Positions 35,801 to 48,260 are shown, numbered from the stretch's first letter. The stretch is DNA of 64,000 bases from Kingdonia uniflora (GCA_014058105.1 JACGCM010001313.1:682001-746000); one strand, 5' to 3'. Made by a program: numbers and translations. Notes: generated from the sequence alone by a model not told the origin.

Positions 35801-37799
35801 AGCTGCATGAACCAAAGACTTATATTAGGACGTGTATAAATTAAGAGTTGTTTATGCACGTTTAACTTGATATACACGTTTAACTTGATCTGGAAAAGAT
35901 CTATAACTTGATGTATTTAGTCTCGATTCTGCCTGGGGTTAGGATAGTTGAGTTAGAGTGTATATTATATTTAAGGTATTGACTTTTTACTCTACGGGTA
36001 CATCAATATATCATCTAATCTCTCCTCTGGGTGGTGATTTGACATACAATGCCCCTAAGTTGGCGATCATTCACACTCAAGACTAGACTGGCCACTTACA
36101 GTTTGACTCGAGACACTTCCTCACCCTTGGGCCGAGGGTTATCCTCATCTCCCCGTATCGTATAACCTATCTTGACTTACTAATTAATTATAAGTTTCTT
36201 AGCCTCCTTTGGGTGGCTAATTATTTTAAGTTTAATTAGTGCAAAGTAGTTTTAATAAGACTTTACAAGAGAGTCTCAATATTAAAAGAAACGTTCAACT
36301 CCATGGACAAAACTCTTTTGGTTGTATTTACCCATTTTAGATCCCGCCTTTCTAACGATTACTTGATCTCACTTAAACCCCATTGGAGATCCTTGGGCAT
36401 TAAATCCTTATATCATTAACTATTTATTATAGCTTATGCCAGATGTCATTTTCTAATTAATAATAAATATGAATGATTTATTGCTTAAATTCTCTCTACT
36501 AATTTATTGTAAACCTTTAATAGATTCTCCTCATGTTGAAGTATACATGGACTTGAGTTTTATTAATGTTAACAATATTCACTTACTTGGGGTAATTTCC
36601 AACTACCTAACATATTAACAATAAATCTGGAGATCAATAAGACTTCTGCACATGTAAAACAAGAATCTCAATAAGCTTAGGATTAAAGAAACATTTATGG
36701 GAACAGAGAGAGGGAAGAAAAACTCATACTCTACTCCTAAAACTCTGCCAAATTTGAGACTATTAAGAGCTCCTCGATTATTAGGCTTACAATCAGAAGG
36801 ATCTTCAAACAATGAAAACAATAATTGTTTATGATCAATACCCATATCAAACAAGATCAACCTGGATGGCGGATTATCAATAAATAATATCCCTTACAAG
36901 CAACCAAAGAAATAATTCCTCCTGCGACAACCCTACAAATACCATTCCTAATTTAACCAATAAAAACTAACGCCAACTGCAACTACAAATTTTTCTTATC
37001 CAAATGATAATAAAGATTAGGTAACAATTTCTCTATAATTTTCATCCCAACATAAAAACCCACATTAACCAACACATTTCATTCTATGACATCATAATAC
37101 ACCGAAAGATACTTGGTGAAGAACCCCAATTGAGGATCTGAAACACCAAAGTTTGAGATCGATATTGTGCAAAGGGTGTTCATGGAAAGGCTGTGAACGA
37201 GTATGATGCTACACAAAAACTTTAACCACGTAAGAAGGGTCAGCGTCAAATAGTATAGAATCACCCAATGGACGGTATGCCTACGACCTGTCTCTAGCAG
37301 AAATCGGTGAATGAGACTTTATCGTCATAAGCCTAGTTCATTTAGTCTCCAACCTACGAATATCAATAGCACAACGAAGATTATTATGCTTAGTCTTACA
37401 GATGCAGCAGTAGCAATCGTTACAGATGAATCGAAGATAAGAGACGTACGGTGAGCATTCTTCATGGTGACAGCATGCACCATAAGCAACCCATTCAAGA
37501 TTTTTGGCACAAATGGCTCAACTATCATCCAAGACTTCTTTAGAAAGAGAGAAAGAAAGAGCTGAAGATAGGGAAATTGAAGAATGATTGCGAACAAAAT
37601 CTGAACAAGGGAGGGATTCCTTTTTGGAAGAACCCCAATAGACAAACTCTTCCCAAATCAAATTCGAAAACCTTGAATCTAAGAAGAAAACAAAATAGAG
37701 AAACAAAAAACTTTTTGGTTGGAGTACAAAACTATTAAATTAGAGAGAAAATACTTACAACTCTCTTTACGTCAATAATATAATCATAAAAATTTGTAT
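35801..37799 (-). other. Long leader of the copia element with unrecognised broken ORFs
   Basis: Two kilobases between primer site and gag, unusually long for copia. Minus-strand frames at 37706-37518 and 37645-37325 join as a decayed reading frame rich in Cys and aromatic residues (ICNDCYCCICKTKHN). Others are at 37264-37079 and 36860-36615. I recognise none. They could be a captured host sequence or an old nested insertion. The block at about 35860-36600 has a different, less AT-rich composition and may be a separate insertion. Confidence 0.35.
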
Positions 37800-37815
37800 C
37801 CTAGCTCTGATACCA
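37800..37815 (-). other. Primer binding site (initiator Met tRNA)
   Basis: Minus strand TGGTATCAGAGCTAG, two bases inside the LTR end TTTCTACA. This is the standard initiator-Met primer site of plant copia elements. Confidence 0.9.
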
Positions 37816-37817
37816 AT

Positions 37818-37885
37818 TGTAGAAATTTAATACAATTATTGTGATCATATAAATTAGAAAATTATGATAATAAATACTAGTTTTT
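37818..37885 (-). repeat. Stub of 5' LTR of the copia element
   Basis: The last 68 or so bases of the 5' LTR match 30537-30600 loosely (TTTAATACAATTATTGTGAT against TTTAATACATTTACTATAAT). Past about 37885 similarity ends, so the rest of the LTR is lost. Confidence 0.5.
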
Positions 37886-38082
37886 GCCATCTTTACAAAA
37901 TCGGACCCATGGAACAATAAATTTCAAAATCGATAATGGCAAGAGGAAAAACCATATTTGCCCCTACTAAAGTTACAATATTATAGCAAACAATCACCTG
38001 TTTTTGGGCTCCACAAGTACAAATGTCATATCCAGTGAAATAAAAAAATTTAACTCGTTTAAAGCTATTATATCAAGCCACG

Positions 38083-39265
38083 TGTACGAGGAAGGCTAAC
38101 ATTGTCACCATCTCATGAACTACTTGTTATTTGTTTTAGTACATTTTATCCTACCTTTGAACATATTTATTATTAATAAGAAGGCAGACTCTTTCACTAA
38201 TTTTGTTACTATTTTTCATCGTTTATGGTTAGGTATCACCTGCGGTTCACAGAAGTTCATCTGGTTTTTGGAGCCAAAAGCGATCCCAATTCATCGAACA
38301 GTTTCTTCTTCTTACTCGACCGCAAAAACCGTCCCGATTATTTATCATAAACCGTTTGTAAGGCTGCTGCCTACTATATGTTTGATTAAAGACTGGTACT
38401 CTACACCTTGGGCATGGAGGAAATTACGGTACTCTCCTCTACTCAACTCGTGAAACAAACGATGGCAAATCATCTGCGCGGCTGCTGCAAACCAAAATAT
38501 GTCATTTATTTAGTTCAACTCTAGTATTCTTTCAGACATCTATGTCATTTCTTAACAGCTTGTTACCATTTGTCTTATATAACTTTCTCATTTGTTTAGT
38601 CATCTTTGTCATTTGTTTTATACAACTTTGTAATTTGTTCCAAAAATATCAACTGCTTAAACATTAAAGTAGGCTTCTAGGCCACGGTCCCCACAGGTAA
38701 GGCAACAGGTAAGGCCATGGGCTCCACTAGTTTCATATTAATAATAATAATAAAGTTCAAATCATTTTAAAATATTATTATCATGCCACGTGTCCAATTT
38801 TAATCGATCATCGATCTACACGTGTCATTACTATTTCAAGACATGTAAGGCAGACCCTGTCACCATTACATGCATTTATTGTCATTTGTTGAAACCAATT
38901 TTTTATGCATTTAAACTTCAGTTATCTTGGCTTATGTAGACTCTGTTACCATCAGTTATATTATTTGGCATTTGCTTACTATTTTTTAAGCTTAGGCAAC
39001 ACGTGCGATTCACATGAGTTTGTCTGCCTTTTGGTACCAAAAACTATCCCCATTCCTCAAATACTTTCTTCTTACACGACCACTGCAAAACTACAAAAAC
39101 CATCCAGATTCAACAAATTCTGTGTGATTGAAAACCTTAAAAATTGTCTCGGTCGCACAAACCATTTTCGCAAAATCATCGTGATTCTACCCTTCGTGTG
39201 TGTATGTGATTTCAGTGCTATAATAGTGGCAAATCATTTGTGTGACTACTGCCTACCTAGTGTTT
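38083..39265 (+). repeat. Imperfect tandem duplication upstream of the DUF1985 gene
   Basis: Segments at about 38083-38470 and 38790-39265 resemble each other in order: CCACGTGT, GGCAGACTCT/GGCAGACCCT, GGTATCACCTGCGGTTCAC against GGCAACACGTGCGATTCAC, then TTTCTTCTTACTCGACC against TTTCTTCTTACACGACC. The second copy ends just before the gene's ATG at 39298, so this is probably a duplicated promoter and 5' untranslated region. ORFs at 38115-38453 and 38905-39267 are the matching translations of the two copies and not convincing genes. Confidence 0.55.
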
Positions 39266-39297
39266 AATCAAAGTCTATTTTTTCTTCTTCTTCCACA

Positions 39298-42200
39298 ATG
39301 AAGTCTGATAAAGAAGTGAATGAACAAGTTGATGAGGTGAACCAAACACAGGAGGGTGGAGCCAAGAAGGGCACCTCAAATGCTAAAAATTGCACATCTC
39401 AGTGTACAGGTTTGGGACTTCATAAAATGTTTGCAGCTCTACTTGAATAGGACAAGGGTGTTCTTCGTGCCACCTACTTTGTACCCTTACTGCTAATTGA
39501 TCCAATAGCGGCGATGTCGACGTTGGTTGTGGAAATATTTGATGGTCATCCCGGTAATATGAAGTTTCAATTTGGGGAAACGATAATTCTGATGAAAACC
39601 ATTCATGTTTGCCTAATTTTGGGGTTACGTGTCTCTCCTATTACAAATGAGTTTTTATTTGTTGATCCTGAGCATATGATGAATTTAAGAATGAGGTGAT
39701 TCCCTAAGCATAAGAATACATATGGGTTGAAGGAAATTGATGATGCTTTAAAACAGGCAAAATTGGAAAGACATCAGGGTAAGGCTCTAATTTTTTATTT
39801 GTTTTACCTTCTTTATCATCGTTCTTCATTGTATTTCTCACCCCTCCAATATTTGCATTGTATTTGCCATTTTTGGTGCATTATATTCTAAGGTTTTTAT
39901 CATTGCATTGTGTTATTTCAATTTGCAGAAGATGTTCTTCGATTAAATTTATCAAAAATTATACTCTCCTTTCTCCTCCCGTACAAGGGGAGAAACGTTT
40001 GGGTGAAGTATGTTGATCTGGTAGATGATCTAGATCAGTTCAACAGATTCCCCTTGGGTGAGCAAGTTTATAATTTTTTGTGGAGTCAAATAGTGGAGTT
40101 TGCCCATTATCTATCGGCTGCTGGTAAAAAATCTGATAAAGCTTTATTACTACACAGATGTACCTGGGTATTGATGATATGGAGTTTCCTTTCTATTCAT
40201 AGCCTAAAGTTTCCAAGATTTAAGGAATCCATATATTTGTTCCCTAAGCTACAAGTATGGAGAATGACATCCTTTAAGCGTCACCAAATTGTGGCGTTTA
40301 AAAAGTTTTTTGCTAACCCCAAATTGTTGGTAATAGCTATGAAGCCATCTGAGACTGACATGCAGCAAGGTCTTGTACAAGAGGCCATGATAATCTTCCA
40401 TTTTTTGTATGATTGATTTATTTTATTGCTTCCTTGTCATTTAATTTATGTTTCGTATCATTTTATTTGTTTAGATTTGGCATTTTTTATTCTTTTCTCG
40501 TCATTTGTTTGATTTTTCTGTCATTATGAAGTCCTTTTTTATCATTTGTTGCATACCTATTTTCATTGCTATAGTATTTTCTGTCATTTCTAAGTTGCCA
40601 TTTGTCATTGTCATCTGTTTGAATATTTCAGAGAAATCAAATCCAAGCACCTGTAATCGGTGTTGTACCTACAATCGGTGCACTTACAATAGGTAACAGT
40701 TCTTCAGCCACTGAGATTGGAGTTGTAGTAGTTAGGGAATGCTCCCAGCTGGAGGTGCATGGCAAAATATTGCATAACCATGGTAAAATGTTAGAACGAA
40801 TTTCAACGTCTACAGTGGGAGACAGTACTCTACCACTTGGAGTTACTCTACTCCTTGGGCAGTACTAGTTCTCTACTCATAAAAAAACTGTAAAACGCAA
40901 GCGAGAAGGAGGTAATGAGAAAGATGATGGGAATAGGAAGAAGGCGGAGCTGGGAACCTGGCAATGAGACCTCCAGCTAAAAAAATCAAAAGATTGAAGA
41001 GAAGAAAAAAGGTAAGGGAGAATGGCAGAAGAAGTCGAATGCCAACAAAAGGAACAAGAAGGTTAAAGAAACTGATGTGCCCTTAAAGAAAAAGATTGAA
41101 GGCACGAAGAAAAAAACTTTCACTGATGAACAATTTGATCATGTCCCACTGACCTAATTGAAAACCTTAATCCCCAAGATCCCCAAGAAGGACTTGGCTA
41201 ATAGAGTGTCAAGGAAGAAACGGCTAGAATTCCCAGAATATGAGAATATTCAATCAACTGTAGAAAATTTGCTTCAGCAAGTTACGCCTAGAGAGGGATT
41301 GGAGGTGGTAAAAGATTTAGTGATAGATGATGATGTTAAAGCGAATTTGGAAGCGATATCGTCTGAATATGGTGGTGGTCTTCTAAAGGTATCATCCGTT
41401 TACTACTTCTTATCATTTATATGATATTATTTGATATTTGTTTTTCAAAATATTGACATTTACTTTATGCAATTTGCCATTTCTTCAGAAGTCAGTCATT
41501 TGTTCATATGCTTTTGGCATTTATGAGGTTATCTTTGTTATTCTCTTTTCCAGAACTTTTATTTCTTTTGATGTCTTTGTTCATTTTATTTGTTGTATGT
41601 GAAGTGGAAGAAAGGTGACGCAAAAGATAATGATGATAACATTAATGTCTAGGAGAATGCTAAATCTAAAAAAGAGCAACCTCAAGTTGCTGAAGAAGAG
41701 GATTCATAACCTCAAGTTACTAATATTTGTTTGTATTGAGTTATCCATACCATTTTTTTTAATTTGTTTCTTCTTTAACCTTTGTTGTACAGACTATGGT
41801 GGTTTCAGAGGTAGCAAAAACTGATATAGTATTCTTCAACCAGGAGGAAGTTGTTGGTGAAGCTTATCAGGTAACTTATCATTTGTTTGTTGTTGGCTTC
41901 TAATTTTCTTCTTTTTTTTACCATATATTGTATCACTCCTATTACTTGTAGTTTGTTTATTTATAGGTTAGTGGTGACCAAAAACTAAAGATGAAGCAAG
42001 TCAGGTAACTTATTTGTTTTTTGCTGGTAACTGCTTATTTTCTTCTTTTATTTCCCCATATCTTTTATCACTTTTATCATTTGTAATTTGTTTATTTACA
42101 GGCTAATGCAGACCAAACAACTGTTGAATTTGTCGAGGAATAGACTATGGAGGTTGCACAAACTAAATTAGTAATCTCCCACCAGGAGGAAGATGTTGGT

Positions 42201-43783
42201 AAAGCCAGTAAGGTAACTTGTCATTTCATTGCCAGTATTCTCATTTTCTTATTTTATTTTCCCATATCTTGTATTACTCTTATCATTTGTAGTATATGTA
42301 TTTACAGAGTAAAAAGAGTAAAGAGGAGGTAGAACAGAATAAAGAGGAGGTGGTTGAAGGCAAGGATGATATTGATAGAAATTCATAGAATAAACCAGAC
42401 CCTGAGCAAGTAATAAAAGAAATGGTTGTTTACCAGACCAATGTATGAAGTACTTTTAAACCAAACAACTGGCTTATTACTCAATCTCATGCAATAAGCA
42501 CATTTATATTTCATTTTCTTATTTTGACATATATGTTCCAGCTTATTTTAATGGAGTCAGAAGTGGATGTCACCTTAAAGATGAGGCATGCACTAACTGA
42601 GGATAAAATTAATGAAGGAGCCTTCAAAATGGCTTGTCGAATGAACCAATTGCATGCTTACCTTGACGATCTTCTTCCAGGAGTGTTATTGGTATCTTTT
42701 ATTCAAAGACCCATCTCCCAGGATGAGAAAATCTAGGTGGACCAATTCTGGTCACTGAGGAAAGATAAATTATCTCCTGAAGCTAAGGACAATAGGAGTA
42801 CCTATATATGATGATAGGTGAAGAAATTGTTTGCCTTAACGCTCTCTACACCTTATATCTAAAGTAATGGTTGGACAATGTGGTATTTATATCATTTATT
42901 TCTTTTCCTCTGTCATTTGTGCAAGAATCTCTACCATTTGTACTTAAATTGTATGTCCTTTATTCGTTTACATTTTATCATTAGTTTCACCTTCGGTGTC
43001 ATTTGTAATAGTAAAATTTATCATTTTCGTTATCGGATTTGTCATTTTCTTTTCTTGTTCAGGTCATTGATGTGTACATTAAAGCCCTGATTTAATATTT
43101 TGACACACAACATCGCGCCCGCCCAAATAAAAAAAAGATTGTGCTAACGGATGTCTTTGCCTGTCAATATATGGGCAGGGCTTTCAATGTATCGACTCGT
43201 AATATGTCCTCTCCAAAAGGTGTAGAATTGAAGAAGAAATCAATTTTGGAACAAATTACATCAATGCAATGGGATCATACAATTTCAAATTGCATCCATC
43301 AAAAAAATTTAAACAGCGGTCAATTCGAATTTAATACTCATTCCCTAGAATATCAATGACAACCACTGGGTCCTTTGTGTTGTGTCCCTTAAGGCAAGAA
43401 AAATATGCATCTACGATTTAATGGTGGATGTGAAAATTGCAAATACACGGAAGAATAAGAAGTTATCACCTGGACACTAGCTTATTGAAGATCAGATATC
43501 AACGATCCTCCCAAAAATGTTGATATGGAGAGATTTTACCGATCATAGTACTCCACCTACTGGTTCAGATTTAATGGATTATGGTCTAAACTCCAAATGG
43601 ACAACTCGTTTTGGAAAATGTCCAATACAACCAAATGGTTATGACTGCAGGGTCTATATACTAGTCTTTATGGAAAATATCCTAAGGGGAATTAAATTTT
43701 GAGATCTGATAGACGGTAAAGAATGTCGTTACACAATTGTTAATGACATATTGAGGCTGGGAGTTGAGCCGGAGAAGATTTAG
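39298..43783 (+). pseudogene. DUF1985 and Ulp1-like cysteine protease gene
   Basis: The ATG at 39298 begins MKSDKEVNEQVDEVNQTQEG. Exon 1 (to 39778) has FQFGETIILMKTIHVCLILG; an intron 39779-39928 (GTAAGG...TTGCAG) is followed by DVLRLNLSKIILSFLLPYKG, YVDLVDDLDQFNRFPLGEQ and LLLHRCTWVLMIWSFL, the DUF1985-type domain. Lys-rich linker exons run from about 40632 to 42830. The last exon (about 43065-43783) is a Ulp1/C48 peptidase: NDNHWVLCVV with catalytic His at 43364-43366, IYD with Asp at 43415-43417, and PIQPNGYDC with Gln and catalytic Cys (43646-43648). The residue after Cys is Arg where Gly is usual. Family role: removal of SUMO-like modifiers; actual substrate unknown. Stops in exons 1 and 3 and near 43479 disable this copy. 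Introns carry TCATTTGTT repeats. Confidence 0.7.
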
Positions 43784-43959
43784 AAACTTTGACAGCCATT
43801 TTATTATAATGTATAATTTCTGTAATTTTGTAAAGTTATAAACAAGTAATATCATTCATTTCATTTATATAATCTTCTTTGTCATACGTGTACTATATAT
43901 TTGTTAGAAAGTCTAGTCTGTATAGTTGGATTATTATTAATTTTTTATTTCGTATGTAT

Positions 43960-46310
43960 GTTTTGGTATTTGTTATCATAGATTTATCATTTGTTATATA
44001 GATTTGTCATTTGTAATTAGAGATTTGTCATTTGTTATATATGATTTGGTATTTCTTATTAGAGATTTGTCATTTGTTATATATGATTTGGCATTTGTTA
44101 TCTGAGATTTGTCATTTGTTATCAAAGATTTGTCGTTTGCTATCTATAATATATCATTTTTTATGTATGATTTAGCATTTGCTATCTATGATATATCATT
44201 CGTTATATATTATTTGGCATTTATTATCAGAAATTTGTCATTTGTTATCTATGATATATCATTCGTTATATATTATTTGTTTTGTAGATATACAGCATTT
44301 GATGTAAGTAAATTGTCGATTTGGTTCAATTGAATTGTGATTGTTTGTAAGTAAACAACATGTGTTCTTAAAAACATGATTATTTATTGGTTATACATGA
44401 TTTTTCATTTGTGGACTATGAATTGTCATTTATTATCAATGATTTGTAATTTACTATATATGATTTGGCATTTGTTAAAAATGATTTGTCATTTGTTACG
44501 AATAATTTGTCATTGTTTAATTATCAATAGTCTGTTTTGTTCTTTGAATAATTGTATTGTATTTGTATGATAGTAGACAACATTTATACTTAAAAAAACA
44601 ATTTGTCATTTGTTGCCTATAATTTGTCGTTTGTTGACTATGATTTGTCATTTGTTGACTATGATTTATCATTTGTTAACTATCAGTGGTGTATTTGGTT
44701 CTTTGATATAATGAATTGTGTTTGTTTGTTAGTAGACATCATTTGAACTTAAAAAAATTTATTGCCTATAATTTATCATTTGTTGACTATGATTTGTCAT
44801 TTGTTAACTATCAGTGGTCTATTTGGTTATTTGATATAATGAATTGTGTTTGTTTGTTAGTAGACATCATTTGAACTTAAAAAATTTTGTTATCTATAAC
44901 TTGTCATTTGTTGACTATGATTAGTCATTTGTTGCCAATAATTTGTCATTTGTTAACTATCAATGGTCTAAACTCTATTTGTTTTGTAGATAGACAAAAT
45001 AACTTACAACCAAATAGACCAATGATAGTTAACAAATGACAAATTATTTATAACAAATGACAAATCATAGTCAACAAATGATAAATTATAGATAACTATT
45101 TTAAGTTCAAATAATGTCTACTAACAAACAAACACATAATATATTATATCAAATAACCAAATAGACCACTGATAGTTTACAAATGACAAATTATTGGTAA
45201 CAAATGACAAATCATAGTCAACAAATGATAAATTATAGATAATAATTTTTTTTAAGTTCAAATGATGTCTACTAACAAACAAACACAATACATTATATCA
45301 AATAACCAAATAGACCACTGATAGTTAACAAATGACAAATTATTGGTAACAAATGACAAATCATAGTTTGTTGACTATGATTTGTCATTTGTTACCAATA
45401 ATTTGTCATTTGTTAACTATCAATGGTCTAAACTCTATTTATTTTGTAGATAGACAACATGACTTACAACCAAATAGACCAATAATAGTTAACAAATAAC
45501 AAATTATTTATAACAAATGACAAATTATAGATAACTTTTTAAAGTTCAAATGATGTCTACTAACAAACAAATACAATATTTTATATCAAATAACCAAATA
45601 GACCAATGATAGTTAACAAATGACTAATTATTGGTAACAAATGGCAAATCATAGTCAACAAATAACAAATTATAGATAACAAATTTTTTTAAGTTCAAAT
45701 GATGTCTACTAACAAACAAACATAATACATTGTATCAAATAACCAAATAGACCACTAATAGTTAACAAATGACAAATTATTTGTAACAAATGACAAATCA
45801 TAGTCAACAAACGACTATAGATAACAAATTTGATTAAGTTTAAATGATGTTTACTAACAAACAAACATAATTCATTATATCAAATAACCAAATAGACCAC
45901 TGATAGTTTACAAATGACAAATTATTAGTAACAAATGACAAATCATAGTCAACAAATGACAAGTTATAGATAAACAATTTTGTTAAGTTCAAATGATGTC
46001 AACTAACAAACAAACACAATTTATTATATCAAAGAACCAAATAGACCATTGACTTACATCAAATGTTGTCTATCTACAAAACAAATAGATTAAATGACAA
46101 ATCATATATAGCGAATGACAACTAATATATGAGGAATGATAAATTTTTTGTAACAAATAATAAATCTCAGATTTCAAATGCCAAATCATAAAAATCAAAT
46201 AACAAATCAGGGATAACAAATGCCAAATCATATTAAAAGAATGACAGTCATAAAAAGCAAATAACAAATCTATGATAACAAATGCCAAATCATACATAAG
46301 AAATGACAAA
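43960..46310. repeat. Satellite-like array of ATTTGTCATTTGTT units with inversions
   Basis: Tandem 19-25-bp units around GATTTGTCATTTGTTA in plus orientation to about 44985, then the complement (AACAAATGACAAATTAT) from about 45010 to 45364, a short plus block (45365-45470) and complement again to about 46310. From 44.6 kb the units form a higher-order repeat of about 148 bp, marked by AAATAACCAAATAGACCA at about 45150, 45300, 45587, 45737, 45882 and 46030. The flips make large imperfect palindromes centred near 44997 and 45364. Frames inside (44109-44333, 44376-44570, 46070-46309) are repeat translations. Confidence 0.9.
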
Positions 46311-46564
46311 ATAATAATAATCCAATTATAAATACTAGATTATGATTCCATTCTAACAAATATGTAGTATATGAATGACAAAGAAGATATAACATATGAG
46401 AAAGATCTTATAAATAAATGATATTAACTCTTTATAACTTTGCATAAGTCAATAGTCTATTTGTTCTCAAAAATACGATTATTCATTGGGCACAAAAAAA
46501 AATAAAAATTATTAGCTTGAATATATTGTTATAGATCACAATTTACATTATATTAATTTACATC
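46311..46564. other. AT-rich spacer
   Basis: About 250 bp of AT-rich sequence between the array and the next ORF. Nothing recognised. Confidence 0.4.
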
Positions 46565-46979
46565 AGTTTATGCACTCGGAGGTGGTGGTGGTAGTCGATC
46601 TCCCCTACCACCACCATCTTCTCTTCTGTAACCCCCACTACCACCACCATCTCTTCTTCTAATCATACTCAAGGTAACAGGCAGACATCATCGGATATAT
46701 ACTAGCTGCCTCATCTACCACTGTAACAGCATCCTCTGCCAGAAGACAGTGACCAATTCTCTACCCCTGCTTCGACGTTACCATATAGTGAAAGCGGAGT
46801 ATTTGATAATAATCGTCATCTGTCTCTTCCACCTGTTCATACATCATCCCATGGAAGGTAGGACATACTGGAATAGGAGTAGGAAGTTCAAGGGACTGGG
46901 TCCCAAAGTATCGAAGCCGCAGCTCTTGCATCTTGGCAAGAACCCTAGCCTCGTACGCTTAGCGTCTGGTGGTCACCAT
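46565..46979 (-). pseudogene. Small broken ORF with proline/acidic centre
   Basis: Minus strand, ATG at 46979 (MVTTRR, then a stop), continuing in frame as AYEARVLAKMQELRLRYFG, FHGMMYEQVEETDDDYYQIL, RFHYMVTSKQG, stop, GHCLLAEDAVTVVDEAASIY, stop, and a Trp/Arg/Lys tail next to GGTGGTGGTGG-rich DNA (46575-46655). Without the three stops it would be about 130 residues. Family unknown. The order of features (basic start, xxxYFG or xxxFFG, then LRFHY/LRFHF) is reminiscent of the ORF at 1-334, a weak resemblance only. The plus-strand frame 46749-47006 is its shadow. Confidence 0.35.
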
Positions 46980-47407
46980 CTTCTTCACAGAGCGGATACA
47001 CAATAGTTGTGCAAGATTAAATAAGGAATAAAGAAGTACTTGCCAAATAAACTACATCAGTATTTATACTATAGGACTACAAACCACAGTAGTATTTAAT
47101 GTTGAGTTCCAAATCCCAATGTCATAATGAATTCAAACACAGTAGTATTTAATGCTGACCAAGCCCATTGGAAATAAAGAAACATTGGATTGTTATTTAA
47201 TGAAATATATGTCATCCAACAATACGGGATCTGTCATTTGTTTTAAGGTGTCTGTAATTTACATTCGATAAATTGCATGTTATTATTAAAATGTTGTCAT
47301 TTGCTATATATGATTTAGCATTTGATCCTTAAGAGCTTAATATTCTAATGCCATAAATTAACGTTACTAAAGATAAGGAATATTATACTTCACTCCTACA
47401 TATTTCT
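46980..47407. other. Intergenic stretch with TCATTTGTT motifs in plus orientation
   Basis: About 430 bp with no gene. It contains a short direct repeat ACAGTAGTATTTAATG (47086 and 47140 areas). TGTCATTTGTTT (47230) and GTCATTTGCTATATATGATT (47294) are in the orientation opposite to the neighbouring minus-strand ORFs, an exception to the motif polarity seen elsewhere. Confidence 0.4.
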
Positions 47408-47694
47408 TTACTTCTTAAGCTCTAGAGATTTTAACTTGGAAAAAAAATATTGCAGCATTTTAGTTCTGACCTCCAAGATCCTTAGTTGAGTGTAAGTTTC
47501 AAATGTAATAGTATCGAGAATCTGATTGCTCCCTTGGCCAAAATTTGAGATGTCTTCTGCCGTTGATGATTGTGGTCTTTTAGAATCATCGGGCATAGAG
47601 GATTCCCAAAACTAAGTTTTGAACAGACAATGGTATTGTGGGCAATGGTAGAATCTCCTACCGGGAAGTTTAGAGACTCTGCAAATGAGACCAT
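47408..47694 (-). pseudogene. Small frameshifted ORF
   Basis: Two overlapping minus-strand frames (47694-47482, MVSFAESLNFPVGDSTI; 47596-47408, MPDDSKRPQSSTAEDISNFG ending SKLKSLELKK) look like one small gene of about 95 codons with a frameshift near 47590. The C-terminal half is amphipathic (TYTQLRILEVRTKMLQYF) and may form a short coiled coil. Family unrecognised. It lies in the spacer between the two convergent MULE genes. Confidence 0.3.
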
Positions 47695-48260
47695 AATCGC
47701 ACTTTTTCACCTCATCTACCCACGCCCATAAACCATTCCAACCAATTTTGCGAGCGCATTAACAGAACCAGTAGTTAGGGTTGAGGCTTATGCGTGAGAG
47801 ACGAAGATCACAATTTTCACCGCACCAGCAAATAAGGGAATGCATCGTTGGTAGGGAAGTATGTAATAATTGAGAATTGGAAGCAAGTTTACAGGTTATG
47901 TAGTATAAGGTTATGACAAGCTATTAATAAAGAAATTAAAATTAACACATTACAATGATACCCTTGGTCACAACAAATGTCATAGCCCCAGGTTTAAAGC
48001 CGACAGAATCTTACCTTTACAGACGATGTGACAAGTTATTCTTAAAGTCTGCTTTGATTACGTTTACAGCAACTTATCTAACCAAAACATTCACGTGGTT
48101 TCCGCCACTATAAACACTACGCCCTAAACACTGCCACGCGTGATTCAAAGTCCTAATTCAAGTATAAAAAATAAATAAATAAACCTTAAACTAAAGCTCT
48201 AACCCTTAACTCTTTAAAACTTCTCAAGAAATGTTACACTCCCACTCACACGATTTAGCC
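47695..48260. other. Spacer upstream of coiled-coil pseudogene 1
   Basis: No gene. The last 150 bp (CACGCGTGATT..., CCTTAA and CCCTAA words) resemble the region before the second pseudogene at about 49085-49236, so the duplication includes the upstream region. Confidence 0.4.

Larger units (their letters stand above)
30537..37885 (-). mobile_element. Decayed Ty1/copia retrotransposon
   Basis: Minus-strand element: 5' LTR stub (37885-37818), initiator-Met primer site (37815-37800), 2-kb leader, gag-pol in copia order (gag, protease, integrase, RT, RNase H) from 35800 to 31668, a 0.75-kb 3' untranslated stretch, a polypurine tract (AGGTAGGAGATTA) and a 375-bp 3' LTR. Domain order with integrase before RT is diagnostic of copia. 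Stops and small indels in every domain make it inactive. The 5' LTR is cut off after about 68 bp, so no target duplication could be checked. Confidence 0.85.

Noticed and set aside
44109..44570. Hydrophobic repeat proteins (FAIYDISFVIYY-like)
   Set aside because: Direct translation of the ATTTGTCATTTGTT array with no start context or conservation.
43960..46310. Regular short repeats that could be mistaken for a CRISPR array
   Set aside because: Units are contiguous or separated by near-identical sequence, with no unique spacers, no cas genes and a plant transposon context.
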